From positions 1 through 59,808 of the forward strand of contig NZ_JABEQE010000021.1 of the NCBI RefSeq assembly GCF_014174375.1: 59,808 bases of DNA, in the 5' to 3' direction. Below the pieces are notes generated by a model, which saw nothing but the letters and a program-made list of their open reading frames with translations, was not told where the DNA came from and did no database searches. Made by a program: the position numbers and the translations under genes. Positions 42,307 to 51,438 of the stretch are shown piece after piece. Origin of the DNA: Gluconacetobacter asukensis (GTDB lineage: Bacteria > Pseudomonadota > Alphaproteobacteria > Acetobacterales > Acetobacteraceae). Numbering within the stretch: position 1 is the first letter of the stretch; every line of letters begins with the position of its first letter.

Positions 42307-43097
42307 CGCCGATTCTGCTGGATACCGGCGACATGATCCTGGCGGGCGGGTTGATCGTCGGCTGCGTGGCGCTGTCGCTGGTGCTGTCGCTGGGCATTCA
42401 CCGCACGCTGATCGTCGCTGCCATACGCATGGCGGCCCAATTGGTGCTGACGGGAAGCGTGCTGCTGTTCGTCTTCGGCCGGTCGTCGGTCTGGCTGACC
42501 TTGCTGGTGCTGGCCTTCATGTTCTCAGCGGCCACGTTCGAGGTCGGGTCGCGCCAGGTCGCGCGGCTGACGCCGGTGTGGCATTTCGGAATCGGCGGGT
42601 TCAGTACGGCGACGGGCACAATCATCGTGGTGCTGGTCGGGTTGCTGACGGCGTTGCAGCCGCACCCATGGTACCAGGCGCGCACCGCCATTCCGATGAC
42701 GGGCCTGTTGCTGGGCAATGTGATGAACGCGACCAGCCTGTCGATGAACACGCTTCTGTCCATGGTCTCGCGCGAGCGTGCCGCGATCGAGGCGCGGCTG
42801 ATTCTGGGGGCGACACGCGCCGAGGCGATGAACAGCCTGATCCGCCAGTCGATCCGTACCGCGCTGATCCCGACCCTGAACCAGATGGCTGCCGCGGGGG
42901 TCATCACCCTGCCGGGGATCATGACGGGTCAGATCCTGGCCGGGATGAATCCGCTCGATGCGTCGAAATACCAGATCGTGCTGATGAGCCTGATCGTCAG
43001 TGGCAACATGATCGGCGCCACCCTGTCCGCCATCCTGACATCGGCGCGGCTCAGCGACGCGCGGGGACGGCTAAGGCTGGACCATCTGGCACGGTGA
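42303..43097 (+). CDS. fetB: Iron export permease FetB-like
   Basis: This 264-residue membrane protein has the FetB (YbbM/UPF0014) pattern: six to seven helices, RMAAQLVLTGSVLLFVFG, PMTGLLLGNVMNATSLSMN, LGATRAEAMNSLIRQSIRTALIPTLNQM and LPGIMTGQILAGMNPLDASKYQI. It forms the transporter with FetA. Last gene of the ABC operon; no strong terminator follows before the AT-rich spacer. Confidence 0.88.
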   Translation: MTPILLDTGDMILAGGLIVGCVALSLVLSLGIHRTLIVAAIRMAAQLVLTGSVLLFVFGRSSVWLTLLVLAFMFSAATFEVGSRQVARLTPVWHFGIGGFSTATGTIIVVLVGLLTALQPHPWYQARTAIPMTGLLLGNVMNATSLSMNTLLSMVSRERAAIEARLILGATRAEAMNSLIRQSIRTALIPTLNQMAAAGVITLPGIMTGQILAGMNPLDASKYQIVLMSLIVSGNMIGATLSAILTSARLSDARGRLRLDHLAR

Positions 43098-43222
43098 GCC
43101 GTGTCCGGATGGAGGTTTGTAGCTTTAACTACATTTCTCACTTTTTAAGCAGTAGATATTTTATTTCAGTAAACCGTGACATTTTTGCAATTTTATTTGA
43201 GAATGAGAGGCAAAATATAGAT

Positions 43223-43238
43223 AAGAAAATATTTTCTT
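43223..43238. promoter_or_regulatory. Perfect 16-bp palindrome upstream of the TonB receptor
   Basis: AAGAAAATATTTTCTT is its own reverse complement. It lies about 115 bp before the receptor start. Possible regulator site or promoter element; the owner is unknown. Confidence 0.45.
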
Positions 43239-43261
43239 CATAAAACTGGAATATCAATTTC

Positions 43262-43278
43262 ACTCAAATGATTTGAGT
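43262..43278. promoter_or_regulatory. Perfect 17-bp inverted repeat upstream of the TonB receptor
   Basis: ACTCAAAT-G-ATTTGAGT has perfect 8-bp arms around one base, about 76 bp upstream of the receptor ATG. Its form fits a homodimeric regulator operator. The local RpiR, LysR or a metal regulator are candidates by context only. Confidence 0.5.
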
Positions 43279-43353
43279 CGCGTGATAGAAGGCCGATCGT
43301 GTCGTGATCGCTACGGAGGGTCCGAGGCGGACGGCGGCTATTCCGAGGGTCAA

Positions 43354-45732
43354 ATGCTACAACCTGTTCTTTTTCGTCAGCGATCGTCACGCCGTCTGAT
43401 GGGGCGCAAGGCACGTGGCCTGGCTTCTACCGCGCTGGTCTGCATGGGCGTGATGTCCGGCGTATCCGTCACCCACGCCGCGCCGGCCGCCGATGAGTCC
43501 CGCGACACTATGCAGAAGAAAGGCCGGGTGACGCCGGTGGCGGCGAAGACGGACGGCCAGGTGGTGGCCGCCGCCGCCGCGCCGAAGGGCGAGCAGATCG
43601 AGACGATCGGCCGCACGAAAGTCGATTCCGCTGCCTATCAGGCCCCGACCAAGGCGCCGCTGGAAGCCTTCCAGCCCACATCGGTCATCAGCCAGCATTT
43701 TATCGAGAACAACATCCCGCCGTCGGGCAGTTACGACACCATGGTGGCGCTTGCGCCCAGCGTCATGACCATCGGATCGAACGGGCCGGGCCTGGCGGAA
43801 AACAAGGTGTCGGTCCGCGGATTTTCGGACGGTCAGTATAATGTTCTGTTCGATGGCATACCATTCGCCGACGGCAACAACTTCACCCATCACACCACCA
43901 GCTATTATACCGCACATGATCTGGGCGATATCAGCGTCGATCGCGGCCCGGGCGATGCCAGCACCATGGGCTATGCGACGTTCGGCGGTACCATTGGGGT
44001 GAACGGAAAGGCGCCGACCGACCGGCGCGCGGTCGAAGCCTATGGCAGCATGGGGGCCTGGAATACCTATACCTATGGCGGCGAGTTCAATAGCGGCCGG
44101 ATGAAGCAGCTGAACAATGCATCGTTCGTATTTGATGCCGGTGGCGTGCAGAGCGACGGCTACCAGACCTATGCCGGGCAGCAGCGTTACAATTTCTACG
44201 GAAAATGGATCCAGCCGATCAGCGACCGCACCACGCTGACCTTCATGGGGATGTACAACAACATCGTCCAGTACGTGCCGCCTGGCGTGACGACAGGCGA
44301 AATCGCCGCTTACGGTTCCGATTACGGTCTATCGAACAATCCGAATTCGCAGAACTACTTCAAATACAATGTCGATACCATCCAGACCGACATGGCGTAT
44401 ATCGGCCTGAATTCCGATATCGGCGGTGGCTGGAGCATCGACAATAAAATCTACACCTATGCCTATTACCATCACGGCCATAACGAAAATGACGTGAACG
44501 GCACCACCCAGGCGCAGTATCTCAATGCCGCGCCGGTCTGGAATGGGCAGGTCGTCGCGTGCGGCGGAACGTACGGTGCCGGCAAGATGACCTATAATTC
44601 AGGCCCGGGTTGCGAATACGGCCAGGCAATGCGGCAGGATTATCGCGCCTGGGGCGATACGTTCGCCGTCAAGCGCGATTTTGGCCTGGCGAAGCTGAAT
44701 CTCGGCTTCTGGCTGGAACACCAGACCGATACCCGCCAGCAGGGCAACATCAACTGGGCGACCGGCATGTTCACCAATCAGACGGTGCCCCTCAACCGAC
44801 TCATGACGCTGCAGAATCTCAGTGCGCAGCCTTATGTGCAACTGACGTTCCGGCCCTTGCCGAACCTGGAGATTTCGCCGGGCTTCAAATACGCGCTGAT
44901 GGTTCGCCAGATCAATGCGCCCGTCAATCAGAAGACCGGCACGCCGCTCAATTACGACCAGACCTACGGCGCGCCCATGCCGTCGCTGAATGTGCATTAC
45001 ATGGTCAACCCGAACTGGTCGGCCTATCTGCAGATCGCGCGCGGCTTCCTGGCGCCGGATGCCGCCTATTTCTACACACCCAATCCGGCAGCCAACAAGG
45101 TCAGCCCGGAAAACACCATGAATTATCAGATCGGCACCGCCTGGCAGAGCCGGCGCTTCACCCTGTCGGCCGACGTGTATTACATCAACTTCAGCAATTT
45201 CGTGACCAGCGCCAATCAGAACGTTCCGGGCTATGGTCCGATGACGGTCTATTACAACCAGGGCGGCATCGATTATTACGGGATCGAAGGTGAGGCGTCC
45301 TATCATCTGGGTGCGGGCTTCACGCTGTTCGCCAATGGCAGCCTCAACCAGTCCAAGACCCAGGGCACCGGCGCGCCGATCGCCAATGCGCCGGATTCCA
45401 CGGCGGCGGGAGGGCTGATCTATGAGCATGACGGGCTCTATGCCTCGGTGGTCGATAAATGGATCGGCGCGCGGGCCGGCGTGATCAGCTCAGCGGGCAA
45501 GGCCATGAACGGGCTGGACCCGTTCAACCAGCTCGATGTCTCGATCGGCTACACGGTCCATGGCAAGGATCATTCCGTGCCGCCGATCAAGCTGCAGCTC
45601 AGTGTGACAAACCTGGCCGATAGTAAAAAGATCTTTTCCTATTATGGGACGACGGCCGAGGGGGTGGCGCTGTGGAACACCCAGCCTGGCCGTGGCTTCT
45701 TCGGGTCGATCTCGGTGCCCATCGGGTTCTGA
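43354..45732 (+). CDS. TonB-dependent outer-membrane receptor
   Basis: This protein of about 792 residues has a signal peptide (ALVCMGVMSGVSVTHAAPA), a possible TonB box near QIETIG and a plug with KVSVRGFSDGQYNVLFDGIPFADGNN and STMGYATFGGTIGV. A Tyr/Asn-rich barrel ends in PIGF with the terminal Phe. ATG 43354 follows GAGGGT; the longer upstream frame has no family sequence. It follows the ABC/FetAB operon and may deliver that importer's substrate through the outer membrane. Confidence 0.92.
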   Translation: MLQPVLFRQRSSRRLMGRKARGLASTALVCMGVMSGVSVTHAAPAADESRDTMQKKGRVTPVAAKTDGQVVAAAAAPKGEQIETIGRTKVDSAAYQAPTKAPLEAFQPTSVISQHFIENNIPPSGSYDTMVALAPSVMTIGSNGPGLAENKVSVRGFSDGQYNVLFDGIPFADGNNFTHHTTSYYTAHDLGDISVDRGPGDASTMGYATFGGTIGVNGKAPTDRRAVEAYGSMGAWNTYTYGGEFNSGRMKQLNNASFVFDAGGVQSDGYQTYAGQQRYNFYGKWIQPISDRTTLTFMGMYNNIVQYVPPGVTTGEIAAYGSDYGLSNNPNSQNYFKYNVDTIQTDMAYIGLNSDIGGGWSIDNKIYTYAYYHHGHNENDVNGTTQAQYLNAAPVWNGQVVACGGTYGAGKMTYNSGPGCEYGQAMRQDYRAWGDTFAVKRDFGLAKLNLGFWLEHQTDTRQQGNINWATGMFTNQTVPLNRLMTLQNLSAQPYVQLTFRPLPNLEISPGFKYALMVRQINAPVNQKTGTPLNYDQTYGAPMPSLNVHYMVNPNWSAYLQIARGFLAPDAAYFYTPNPAANKVSPENTMNYQIGTAWQSRRFTLSADVYYINFSNFVTSANQNVPGYGPMTVYYNQGGIDYYGIEGEASYHLGAGFTLFANGSLNQSKTQGTGAPIANAPDSTAAGGLIYEHDGLYASVVDKWIGARAGVISSAGKAMNGLDPFNQLDVSIGYTVHGKDHSVPPIKLQLSVTNLADSKKIFSYYGTTAEGVALWNTQPGRGFFGSISVPIGF

Positions 45733-45763
45733 CCCGCGTAATCGGTCGCGTTCTCTTATCCTG

Positions 45764-45795
45764 GGCCCGCCGCCTCGCGCGGCAGGCCGTTTTTT
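45764..45795 (+). terminator. Rho-independent terminator after the TonB receptor
   Basis: GGCCCGCCGC (45764-45773) pairs with GCGGCAGGCC (45779-45788) with one mismatch and is followed by G and six T. It stands 32 bp after the receptor stop and just before the phosphatase ATG, so that gene must have its own promoter or rely on read-through. Confidence 0.75.
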
Positions 45796-45812
45796 ACCGG
45801 AGACATATATTC

Positions 45813-46601
45813 ATGGTCCGATTCAGGACAACCGGACGGGCGGCCCTTGCCCTGGCCGGATTCTGTGCGACGGCGCAGGCCATTCCCGCGCATGCGCAGA
45901 ATGTGCCCGAGGCGCCAGCCCTTTTCGCGCCGGTGCCGCCCGCACAGGGTTCAGCGATGGATGTGTATGACCGCACGGTCTTCGCGGAAACGCGCAAGCT
46001 CAAGGATACCGCGCGCTGGGCACTGGCGCGCTCGGACGCGGACGCCAGGCCCGAGGCGCTTCTGGCGGATTTTTCCTGTGCGATCGGTCATGCCCTGACA
46101 GACAAGAGCAACCCGGCCCTGTTCAGGCTGGTGTCCGCCCTGCGCGATGCGGTCAAGGCGCAGGTCAAGATCCAGAAGGATATCGTGCGTCGGCCGCGTC
46201 CTTTTGTCGGAAACGACGCCCCGATCTGCGTTGCGCGCAAAGAGGATGCGGCGGCCGATTATGCCTATCCGTCAGGTCACGCCACCACGGGCTGGTCGGC
46301 CGCATTGCTGCTGTCATCGCTTTTTCCCGCACATACCGGGCAGATTCTGGCACGCGGACGCGAATATGGTGAAAGCCGTGTCGTATGCGGTGTGCATTGG
46401 GCGTCGGATGTCTGGGCCGGCTTTGTAACAGGCAGTGTCGTCTTCGCGCAGTTTGTCAGCGACCCGGCTCATGCCGATCTGCTGGACGCCGCGTGGCGGG
46501 AAATCGCGGCACAGCAGCGGATGTCCGGTGGGCTGGACCAAAAGCGCTGCACGGCGGAAGATCAGGGACGAATGGTTGCGCCGCTGACCGGGAATCCATA
46601 G
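45813..46601 (+). CDS. Secreted class A acid phosphatase, PAP2 family
   Basis: This 262-residue protein has a signal peptide ending near AHAQ. The three PAP2 motifs are present: KDIVRRPRPF, YPSGHATTGWS with the nucleophile-activating His, and SRVVCGVHWASDV. It should release phosphate from organic phosphoesters in the periplasm. ATG 45813 is preceded by CCGGAGA and overlaps no other gene. Confidence 0.9.
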   Translation: MVRFRTTGRAALALAGFCATAQAIPAHAQNVPEAPALFAPVPPAQGSAMDVYDRTVFAETRKLKDTARWALARSDADARPEALLADFSCAIGHALTDKSNPALFRLVSALRDAVKAQVKIQKDIVRRPRPFVGNDAPICVARKEDAAADYAYPSGHATTGWSAALLLSSLFPAHTGQILARGREYGESRVVCGVHWASDVWAGFVTGSVVFAQFVSDPAHADLLDAAWREIAAQQRMSGGLDQKRCTAEDQGRMVAPLTGNP

Positions 46602-46611
46602 ATCATGGCGG

Positions 46612-46657
46612 CACGGGAACCGCATGGGGCATGTCGGTGGCTCCGTGCGTTCCCGTG
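46612..46657. terminator. Hairpin between the phosphatase and the convergent secreted-protein operon
   Basis: CACGGGAAC (46612-46620) pairs with GTTCCCGTG (46649-46657), extended by CGCA/TGCG inside. It stands right after the phosphatase stop and before the convergent gene ending at 46744. The following T-run is short, so termination efficiency is uncertain. Confidence 0.5.
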
Positions 46658-46743
46658 TGTTTGACTGCACGCGATGGTGGCCCGGACGATGGCAGGCGCG
46701 ATCCGCACGACTGGCGGGCATGACGGAACATCGCACATCCGTT

Positions 46744-47385
46744 TTATTTCCTGGAAACTTGTCGAGGACGGTCGGTGAGGGGAGTCGTTACACTGGAAGC
46801 GGCCTCGGTGCGGTCGGTTCCGTGTGGTGCAGAGTCTCCGGGGCCGACGAGAAAATCGAGTTGGTAGAAGGACTGATCTTCCGATCGTTTCTGCGCGAGG
46901 ACGTGAATGGAGGTATCCTGCGGGAGCAAGCAGTTTGTCAGCCTGACCGTCTCGGGACCGGGGGCGTTGTTGAGGTAGGTGAGGCGGTAGGGCCCGTTGG
47001 CGAGGCGGGTGGATATGCCGAACTGGAGAACGATCATGCCGGTGCCGGCTCTCATGGCATCGGTGTCTGGAAAACTGCTTGCGCCAGGTTGAAGCGTGAC
47101 GGGGCGATTATTCAGCGACACGGACAGGCCTTGGGCCATCCGCATGGCATAGGCCTGTCGTTCCTGCGGTGAGAGCCGCCCGTTTCCGTCCCGGTCAATG
47201 TCCCGGATCACCCTGTCGGCCACGTCCACCCCCGGTGTCAGCCGCAAATGCAATGTGATCCGGTCGCGTGCCAGATTGATCGTGGTGGCCTGCAGATATT
47301 CGTCCAGCCGGTGCGCCTGGGCTGGAGACCCTGTTGCTATCAGCGCGATCGCCGTCGCCGGGGCGATCCATGTGCGGTATCTCAT
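46744..47385 (-). CDS. Secreted protein with an EF-hand-like calcium motif
   Basis: This 213-residue protein starts at MRYRTW with a signal peptide ending at AQAHRLDEY. It contains DRDGNGRLSPQE at about residue 65, a good EF-hand calcium loop. The N-terminal AHRLDEYLQATTINLARDRITLHLRLTPG resembles secreted proteins of the HupE/UreJ_2-associated type. Its start overlaps the DUF3500 stop by 4 bp. Function unknown; likely a partner of that protein. Confidence 0.75.
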   Translation of the reverse strand: MRYRTWIAPATAIALIATGSPAQAHRLDEYLQATTINLARDRITLHLRLTPGVDVADRVIRDIDRDGNGRLSPQERQAYAMRMAQGLSVSLNNRPVTLQPGASSFPDTDAMRAGTGMIVLQFGISTRLANGPYRLTYLNNAPGPETVRLTNCLLPQDTSIHVLAQKRSEDQSFYQLDFLVGPGDSAPHGTDRTEAASSVTTPLTDRPRQVSRK

Positions 47386-48578
47386 CGGATCGTAAACCGG
47401 CTGCCGTAGCTGTTCGTCGGGTCGCGGTAGATGGTGTGGACATGCATTGTCGCGTCTCCGCCAACGCCCTGCGGCGAAAATTCGATCAGAAGATGGGGGC
47501 CCTGAATCCGGTAATAGGAGGACCCGTTCCGGCCGGGTGCGTGCGTTACCGGTCCGCTCCACGCGAACCAGGTTTTGTCAAGATCGTCGCGGATCTCTTT
47601 CATGCGGGGTGCCGCATAGGCATCGTTGATGATTCCGGCCCACTCGCCGATCACGCCCATCAGGAGCGCCTTCTGGTCCGGTGTCAGGGAAGATCCCTTG
47701 ATGCCTTCGGGAACGATCGTCTCGCCGTCGTGACCCGGGCCGGAGACCAGGTCGTCGACCTTGTAGGGCAGGATCGCCTGCCGGCGCTGCTCCTCATTCA
47801 GCGCGTCCAGCAGGGCGAATGCCCTGTCGTTCTCGCCGGCCAGGACGCGAACCGTCTGGCCGTTCGCCTGATAGACCGCCGGCTGTGCCCCGGTCAGGGT
47901 CGGTGTCATGACCCCATGTTCGCCATCGATGACGACGTTCAGCCCCAGATGATGGCCGCCGAACTGCACCATCCATGGGGCTGTTTCGGACGGAGTTCCA
48001 AAAATTGCAATAGTGTAGACGGCTTTTCCAGAGGAAAAGGGGGTGCCGCTCTCCGCCAGCGCCTGGTCGGCGCCCATGATGTCCTGGACTTTGCGGTAAC
48101 CCTTCGCGCTCAGGAGGGTTTCCAGCAGATGCAGGGCGGCGGCGCGCTGGGCTGGGGTCAGATGCCCCATCTGCACCCCGGGACGCGGCACGTCACTGAC
48201 CGGATAATTCGACCATACCGCGTGTCCGTAACGCTCGCCGATAAATCCGCCCGGTGGCCCCATTCCTGGTCCGCGTGCTGTCGGCGCATTGGCCTGGGCA
48301 TCCGTGACCGGCATGGCCGGTTCGCCGGGCGCGCTCCTGCGGAACCGTGCCAGCGTCGCATGCTTCTCCGCGACAAAGGGAAACCGCACCGCCGCCTGGC
48401 CCTGCGCATCGAAGGTGCCGAGAAAGGCGTTCGCGGCTTCGACGACCTTATGGGTCTGGATAGCTGGCCGGTTTTTTTTCGCGGGCGTCGGAATCGGGCC
48501 GGCCGGGGGCGGAGCGCCCTGTGCAAGGGATGCGGCTGTCAGAAAGAGCCCTGCCGTCACAAGAAAGATCTTTCGCAT
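47382..48578 (-). CDS. Secreted DUF3500-family protein
   Basis: This protein of about 398 residues has a signal peptide (IFLVTAGLFLTAASLAQG), then AANAFLGTFDAQG, FGGHHLGLNVVIDG, GPHLLIEFSPQG and the terminal HVHTIYRDPTNSYG. This pattern (GGHH and HxHTIYRDPTNDYG-like) is the DUF3500 family, of unknown function. The start at ATG 48578 gives the signal peptide; the upstream frame is not needed. It is coupled to the EF-hand-like gene. Confidence 0.85.
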   Translation of the reverse strand: MRKIFLVTAGLFLTAASLAQGAPPPAGPIPTPAKKNRPAIQTHKVVEAANAFLGTFDAQGQAAVRFPFVAEKHATLARFRRSAPGEPAMPVTDAQANAPTARGPGMGPPGGFIGERYGHAVWSNYPVSDVPRPGVQMGHLTPAQRAAALHLLETLLSAKGYRKVQDIMGADQALAESGTPFSSGKAVYTIAIFGTPSETAPWMVQFGGHHLGLNVVIDGEHGVMTPTLTGAQPAVYQANGQTVRVLAGENDRAFALLDALNEEQRRQAILPYKVDDLVSGPGHDGETIVPEGIKGSSLTPDQKALLMGVIGEWAGIINDAYAAPRMKEIRDDLDKTWFAWSGPVTHAPGRNGSSYYRIQGPHLLIEFSPQGVGGDATMHVHTIYRDPTNSYGSRFTIR

Positions 48579-48751
48579 CAGGAATCTGCGTCCTTTCCGG
48601 TCATTCGGGCCCATCCGCCTTCCGGTCCCGGCCTGCCAGTTTTCATCCCTGCCGCCATGGGATCAAGGGTTTTGCCGGCGGCGGGTTCCGGCGTTCATGA
48701 ACGCTGGGCATCCGCGTGCTGTGGGTGCGGGTTTTATGCTATAGCCCCGGA

Positions 48752-49330
48752 ATGGATGATGCATCTTTTGCCGTGACCCGTTGCCGCTGGGCGCAGACGG
48801 ACCCGTTGCTTCGGGCCTATCATGACCAGGAATGGGGCGTGCCCGTGCGTGACAGCCGGATGCTCTGGGAAATGCTGTGTCTCGAGGGGTTCCAGGCGGG
48901 GCTGTCCTGGCTGATCGTGCTGCGCCGGCGGGAGGGGTTTCGTCGCGCCTTTGCGGGTTTCGACCCCGAGCGTGTTGCGCGTTTCGATGCGGCGGATGTG
49001 GAGCGCCTGATGGCGGACCCCGGCATTATCCGGGCGCGGGCCAAGATCGAGGCGACGATCGGCAATGCGCGGGCCTATCTGGCTATGCGGGAGCGTGGCG
49101 AGGATTTCGCCGCGTTTGCCTGGGGCATGGTGCCGGATGCGCCGGTCCGGAACACGACCGGCGTGGTGCTGGCGCAATCGCCGCTGTCGCAGGCCATGGC
49201 GAAGGCCCTCAAGGCGCGGGGGTTCAGGTTCGTCGGGCCGGTGATCGTGTATGCCTGGATGCAGGCTGTCGGTATGATCGACGATCATGACCCAGCGTGC
49301 TTCTGCCACGACCGGCAGGATATAAGCTGA
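48752..49330 (+). CDS. tag: DNA-3-methyladenine glycosylase I
   Basis: This protein of about 192 residues has RCRWAQTDPLLRAYHDQEWGVP, FEGFQAG-like LEGFQAGLSWL and the C-terminal DHDPACFCH. The zinc site is the N-terminal Cys and His plus the C-terminal His and Cys, as in Tag. It removes 3-methyladenine from DNA. ATG 48752 is preferred; the frame to 48716 adds an unrelated leader. It is not linked to an alkylation-response operon. Confidence 0.93.
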   Translation: MDDASFAVTRCRWAQTDPLLRAYHDQEWGVPVRDSRMLWEMLCLEGFQAGLSWLIVLRRREGFRRAFAGFDPERVARFDAADVERLMADPGIIRARAKIEATIGNARAYLAMRERGEDFAAFAWGMVPDAPVRNTTGVVLAQSPLSQAMAKALKARGFRFVGPVIVYAWMQAVGMIDDHDPACFCHDRQDIS

Positions 49331-49359
49331 GAGACTATCTGAAAATATAACGGGATATT

Positions 49360-50238
49360 CTAGGCTTTTTGTTCGCATTCCTTCAAGAACGGAACGAGTG
49401 CGGGGTTCAGGTTTCCCGGCCGCCATGCGACGACATGGTTGACGATCGGCGCATCTTCGAGGTCGCGGAAAATGGTGCCGGCGACTGTCACTTTCCGGAT
49501 TCCCTGGGGGACCAGGGCGATGCCCAGCCCTTCCGCGACCAGGTTGACGATCGTGTGCTGGAGCTGGGTTTCCAGCCGGATGGTGGGTTCGAAGCCGCCC
49601 GACCGGCAATATTGGACGATGGCGTCGCGCAGCATCGACGAGACTTCGACCGGCGCTGCGATCAGGGGTTCGTCTTCCAGGTCTTTGGCCTCGATCAGCG
49701 GGCGGACGGCAAGTGGATGGTCCGAGGGCACCGCCAGGCAGAGGGGTTCGCTCAGGATTGCGCTGGTTTCCAGCCCACGAATGAAGCCCGGATCGAACAT
49801 GATGCCCGCATCGAAGCGGCCTGCCAGGATATCGGCGGCGAGCGAGCCCGGGACGACCTCGCGCAGCCGGGTATGGACCATGGGATAATTCGCCACATAG
49901 CGGCGCACGAGGCCCGGAATGACCGTGTAGGTCGCATACATCATGAAGCCGATCGAGAGTTCCCCGAGCTGGCCGCGTTCCGCCAGTTGGGCGTTGAGGC
50001 AGGCCTGGTCGAAGGCGGCCAGGACGGCCTTGGAATCCGCCAGGAAGCGGCGTCCGGCATGGGTGAGCGTCGCGTGGCGCGAATGACGTTCGAGCAGGCG
50101 GACGCCCAGTTCCTTTTCCAGGGCGGCGATCTGGCGGCTGAGGGGCGGCTGGCTCAGATGCAGGCGCTCGGCCGCGCGGCCGAAATGCAGCGTTTCGGCC
50201 AGCACCACGAAATAGCGCATCTGTCGAATGTCGATCAT
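49360..50238 (-). CDS. LysR-type transcriptional regulator
   Basis: This 292-residue protein has the LysR winged helix at residues 1-60 (DIRQMRYFVVLAETLHFGRAAERLHLSQPPLSRQIAALEKELG, read in parts) and an effector-binding domain with VGIA-like GLGIALVPQGI. The target is not adjacent on the plus strand; the next gene upstream is the methyltransferase on the same strand. It may control a distant gene. Confidence 0.92.
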   Translation of the reverse strand: MIDIRQMRYFVVLAETLHFGRAAERLHLSQPPLSRQIAALEKELGVRLLERHSRHATLTHAGRRFLADSKAVLAAFDQACLNAQLAERGQLGELSIGFMMYATYTVIPGLVRRYVANYPMVHTRLREVVPGSLAADILAGRFDAGIMFDPGFIRGLETSAILSEPLCLAVPSDHPLAVRPLIEAKDLEDEPLIAAPVEVSSMLRDAIVQYCRSGGFEPTIRLETQLQHTIVNLVAEGLGIALVPQGIRKVTVAGTIFRDLEDAPIVNHVVAWRPGNLNPALVPFLKECEQKA

Positions 50239-50322
50239 GGCAGGAAATCCGCACGCGAAGGGCTGGGAGGCTGCGCCGGAAGCCTCGTTGGCGGCGGCCC
50301 GCAGGCCGCTGCTGCCAGCGTA

Positions 50323-51438
50323 TCAGGCGAGGGGCGCGGTCTGGAACAGCGTTACGCGCAGGCCGCCATGCGGTATCGGCGCGGTGGGGGGCAGGAACGG
50401 CAGGCCGGTGGCGTGGGCCAGGCCGGGCTCGGTGGTGATGATCCCCACCCGCCAGCCGGCGAAGTGGGCCGCCAACGTGCGGCCGAGCGCGCGGTAGAGT
50501 GGGAGAAGTGCCTTCCTGTCCCCGATGCGGGTGCCGTAGGGCGGGTTCAGGATGACCAGTCCCGGCGTTTCGCAGGGGGGGCGGATGTCGCTGATCGCTG
50601 TCTGCTGGAAGGTCGTATAGGCGGTGACGCCCGCGCGCTCGGCGTTCGCGCGGCTCATGGTGATGGCGCCGGCATCGCGGTCGCTGCCGTAATAATGGGC
50701 CGTGGGCACGCGCATGCTCCTGACGTCACGCAGCTTCTGCCAGGCGGGTTCATCGAAATTGGCCAGCAGTTCGAACGCGAAATGGCGCGAGCGGCCGGGA
50801 TTGAGCCGGGCTGCGATCTCGGCGGCTTCGATCACGAACGTGCCCGAGCCGCACATCGGGTCGAACACCGGTTCGGTCCCGTCATAGCCACATTGCAGCA
50901 GGAACAGCGAGGCCATGGTTTCACGCATCGGCGCGCGGTTGACGGCCTGCTTGTGGCCGCGCCGGTGCAGCAATTCCCCCGAACTGTCGATGCTGATCGT
51001 GCAGAGATCATGGTCGATCCGCACCCGGACGATGAGGGCGGCATCGGGCGAGCAGGGCGCGCCGAGTGTCTTGCGGATCGCATTCTCGATCCGTTCGGCG
51101 GCGGCGCCGGCATGGTAGATGCGCGACCCGGTGCAGGAGGCCTCGACCCGGAAGGGAATGTCGGGGCGCAGGACGCTGGCCCATGGCACGAGCCGGGCGC
51201 GGTGGTCGAGCTGGGCGAGATGGACGACGCGGAAGGCATCGATCCGCGCCAGAATGCGATTGGCCCCGCGCACCCACAGATTCGCCCGGTAGACTTCCGG
51301 CCAGCCGCCCTTGATGACGACGCCGCCGGGGACGGCGCGCGGCTGCTTGAAGCCCTTCAGGCGTATTTCGCCACACAGCGCGTCTTCCTGGCCCGGTGCG
51401 GTGGCGAGGAAGATTTCAAAATCCCGGTCTTGCGTCAT
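50323..51438 (-). CDS. THUMP-domain class I SAM RNA methyltransferase (RlmL-like)
   Basis: This protein of about 371 residues has an N-terminal ferredoxin-like and THUMP region (FEIFLATAPGQEDALCGE, IFRVEAS-like IPFRVEASCTGSRIYHA). A Rossmann methyltransferase follows with FDPMCGSGTFVIEAAEIA and the catalytic LNPPYGTRIG. It resembles the RlmL half of RlmKL, which makes 23S rRNA m2G, but lacks the RlmK half. ATG 51438 aligns with the family start. Confidence 0.88.
   Translation of the reverse strand: MTQDRDFEIFLATAPGQEDALCGEIRLKGFKQPRAVPGGVVIKGGWPEVYRANLWVRGANRILARIDAFRVVHLAQLDHRARLVPWASVLRPDIPFRVEASCTGSRIYHAGAAAERIENAIRKTLGAPCSPDAALIVRVRIDHDLCTISIDSSGELLHRRGHKQAVNRAPMRETMASLFLLQCGYDGTEPVFDPMCGSGTFVIEAAEIAARLNPGRSRHFAFELLANFDEPAWQKLRDVRSMRVPTAHYYGSDRDAGAITMSRANAERAGVTAYTTFQQTAISDIRPPCETPGLVILNPPYGTRIGDRKALLPLYRALGRTLAAHFAGWRVGIITTEPGLAHATGLPFLPPTAPIPHGGLRVTLFQTAPLA

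Larger units (their letters stand above)
43098..43353. promoter_or_regulatory. AT-rich promoter region of the second TonB receptor
   Basis: This 256-bp stretch is far more AT-rich than its surroundings. It holds the two perfect palindromes listed below and a TTGAGAATGAG segment that loosely recalls iron-regulator sites. The receptor promoter is presumably here. Confidence 0.6.

Noticed and set aside
43180-43210. Fur-box-like segment near TTGAGAATGAG
   Set aside because: Too few matches to the GATAATGATAATCATTATC consensus to call; left as a loose resemblance.
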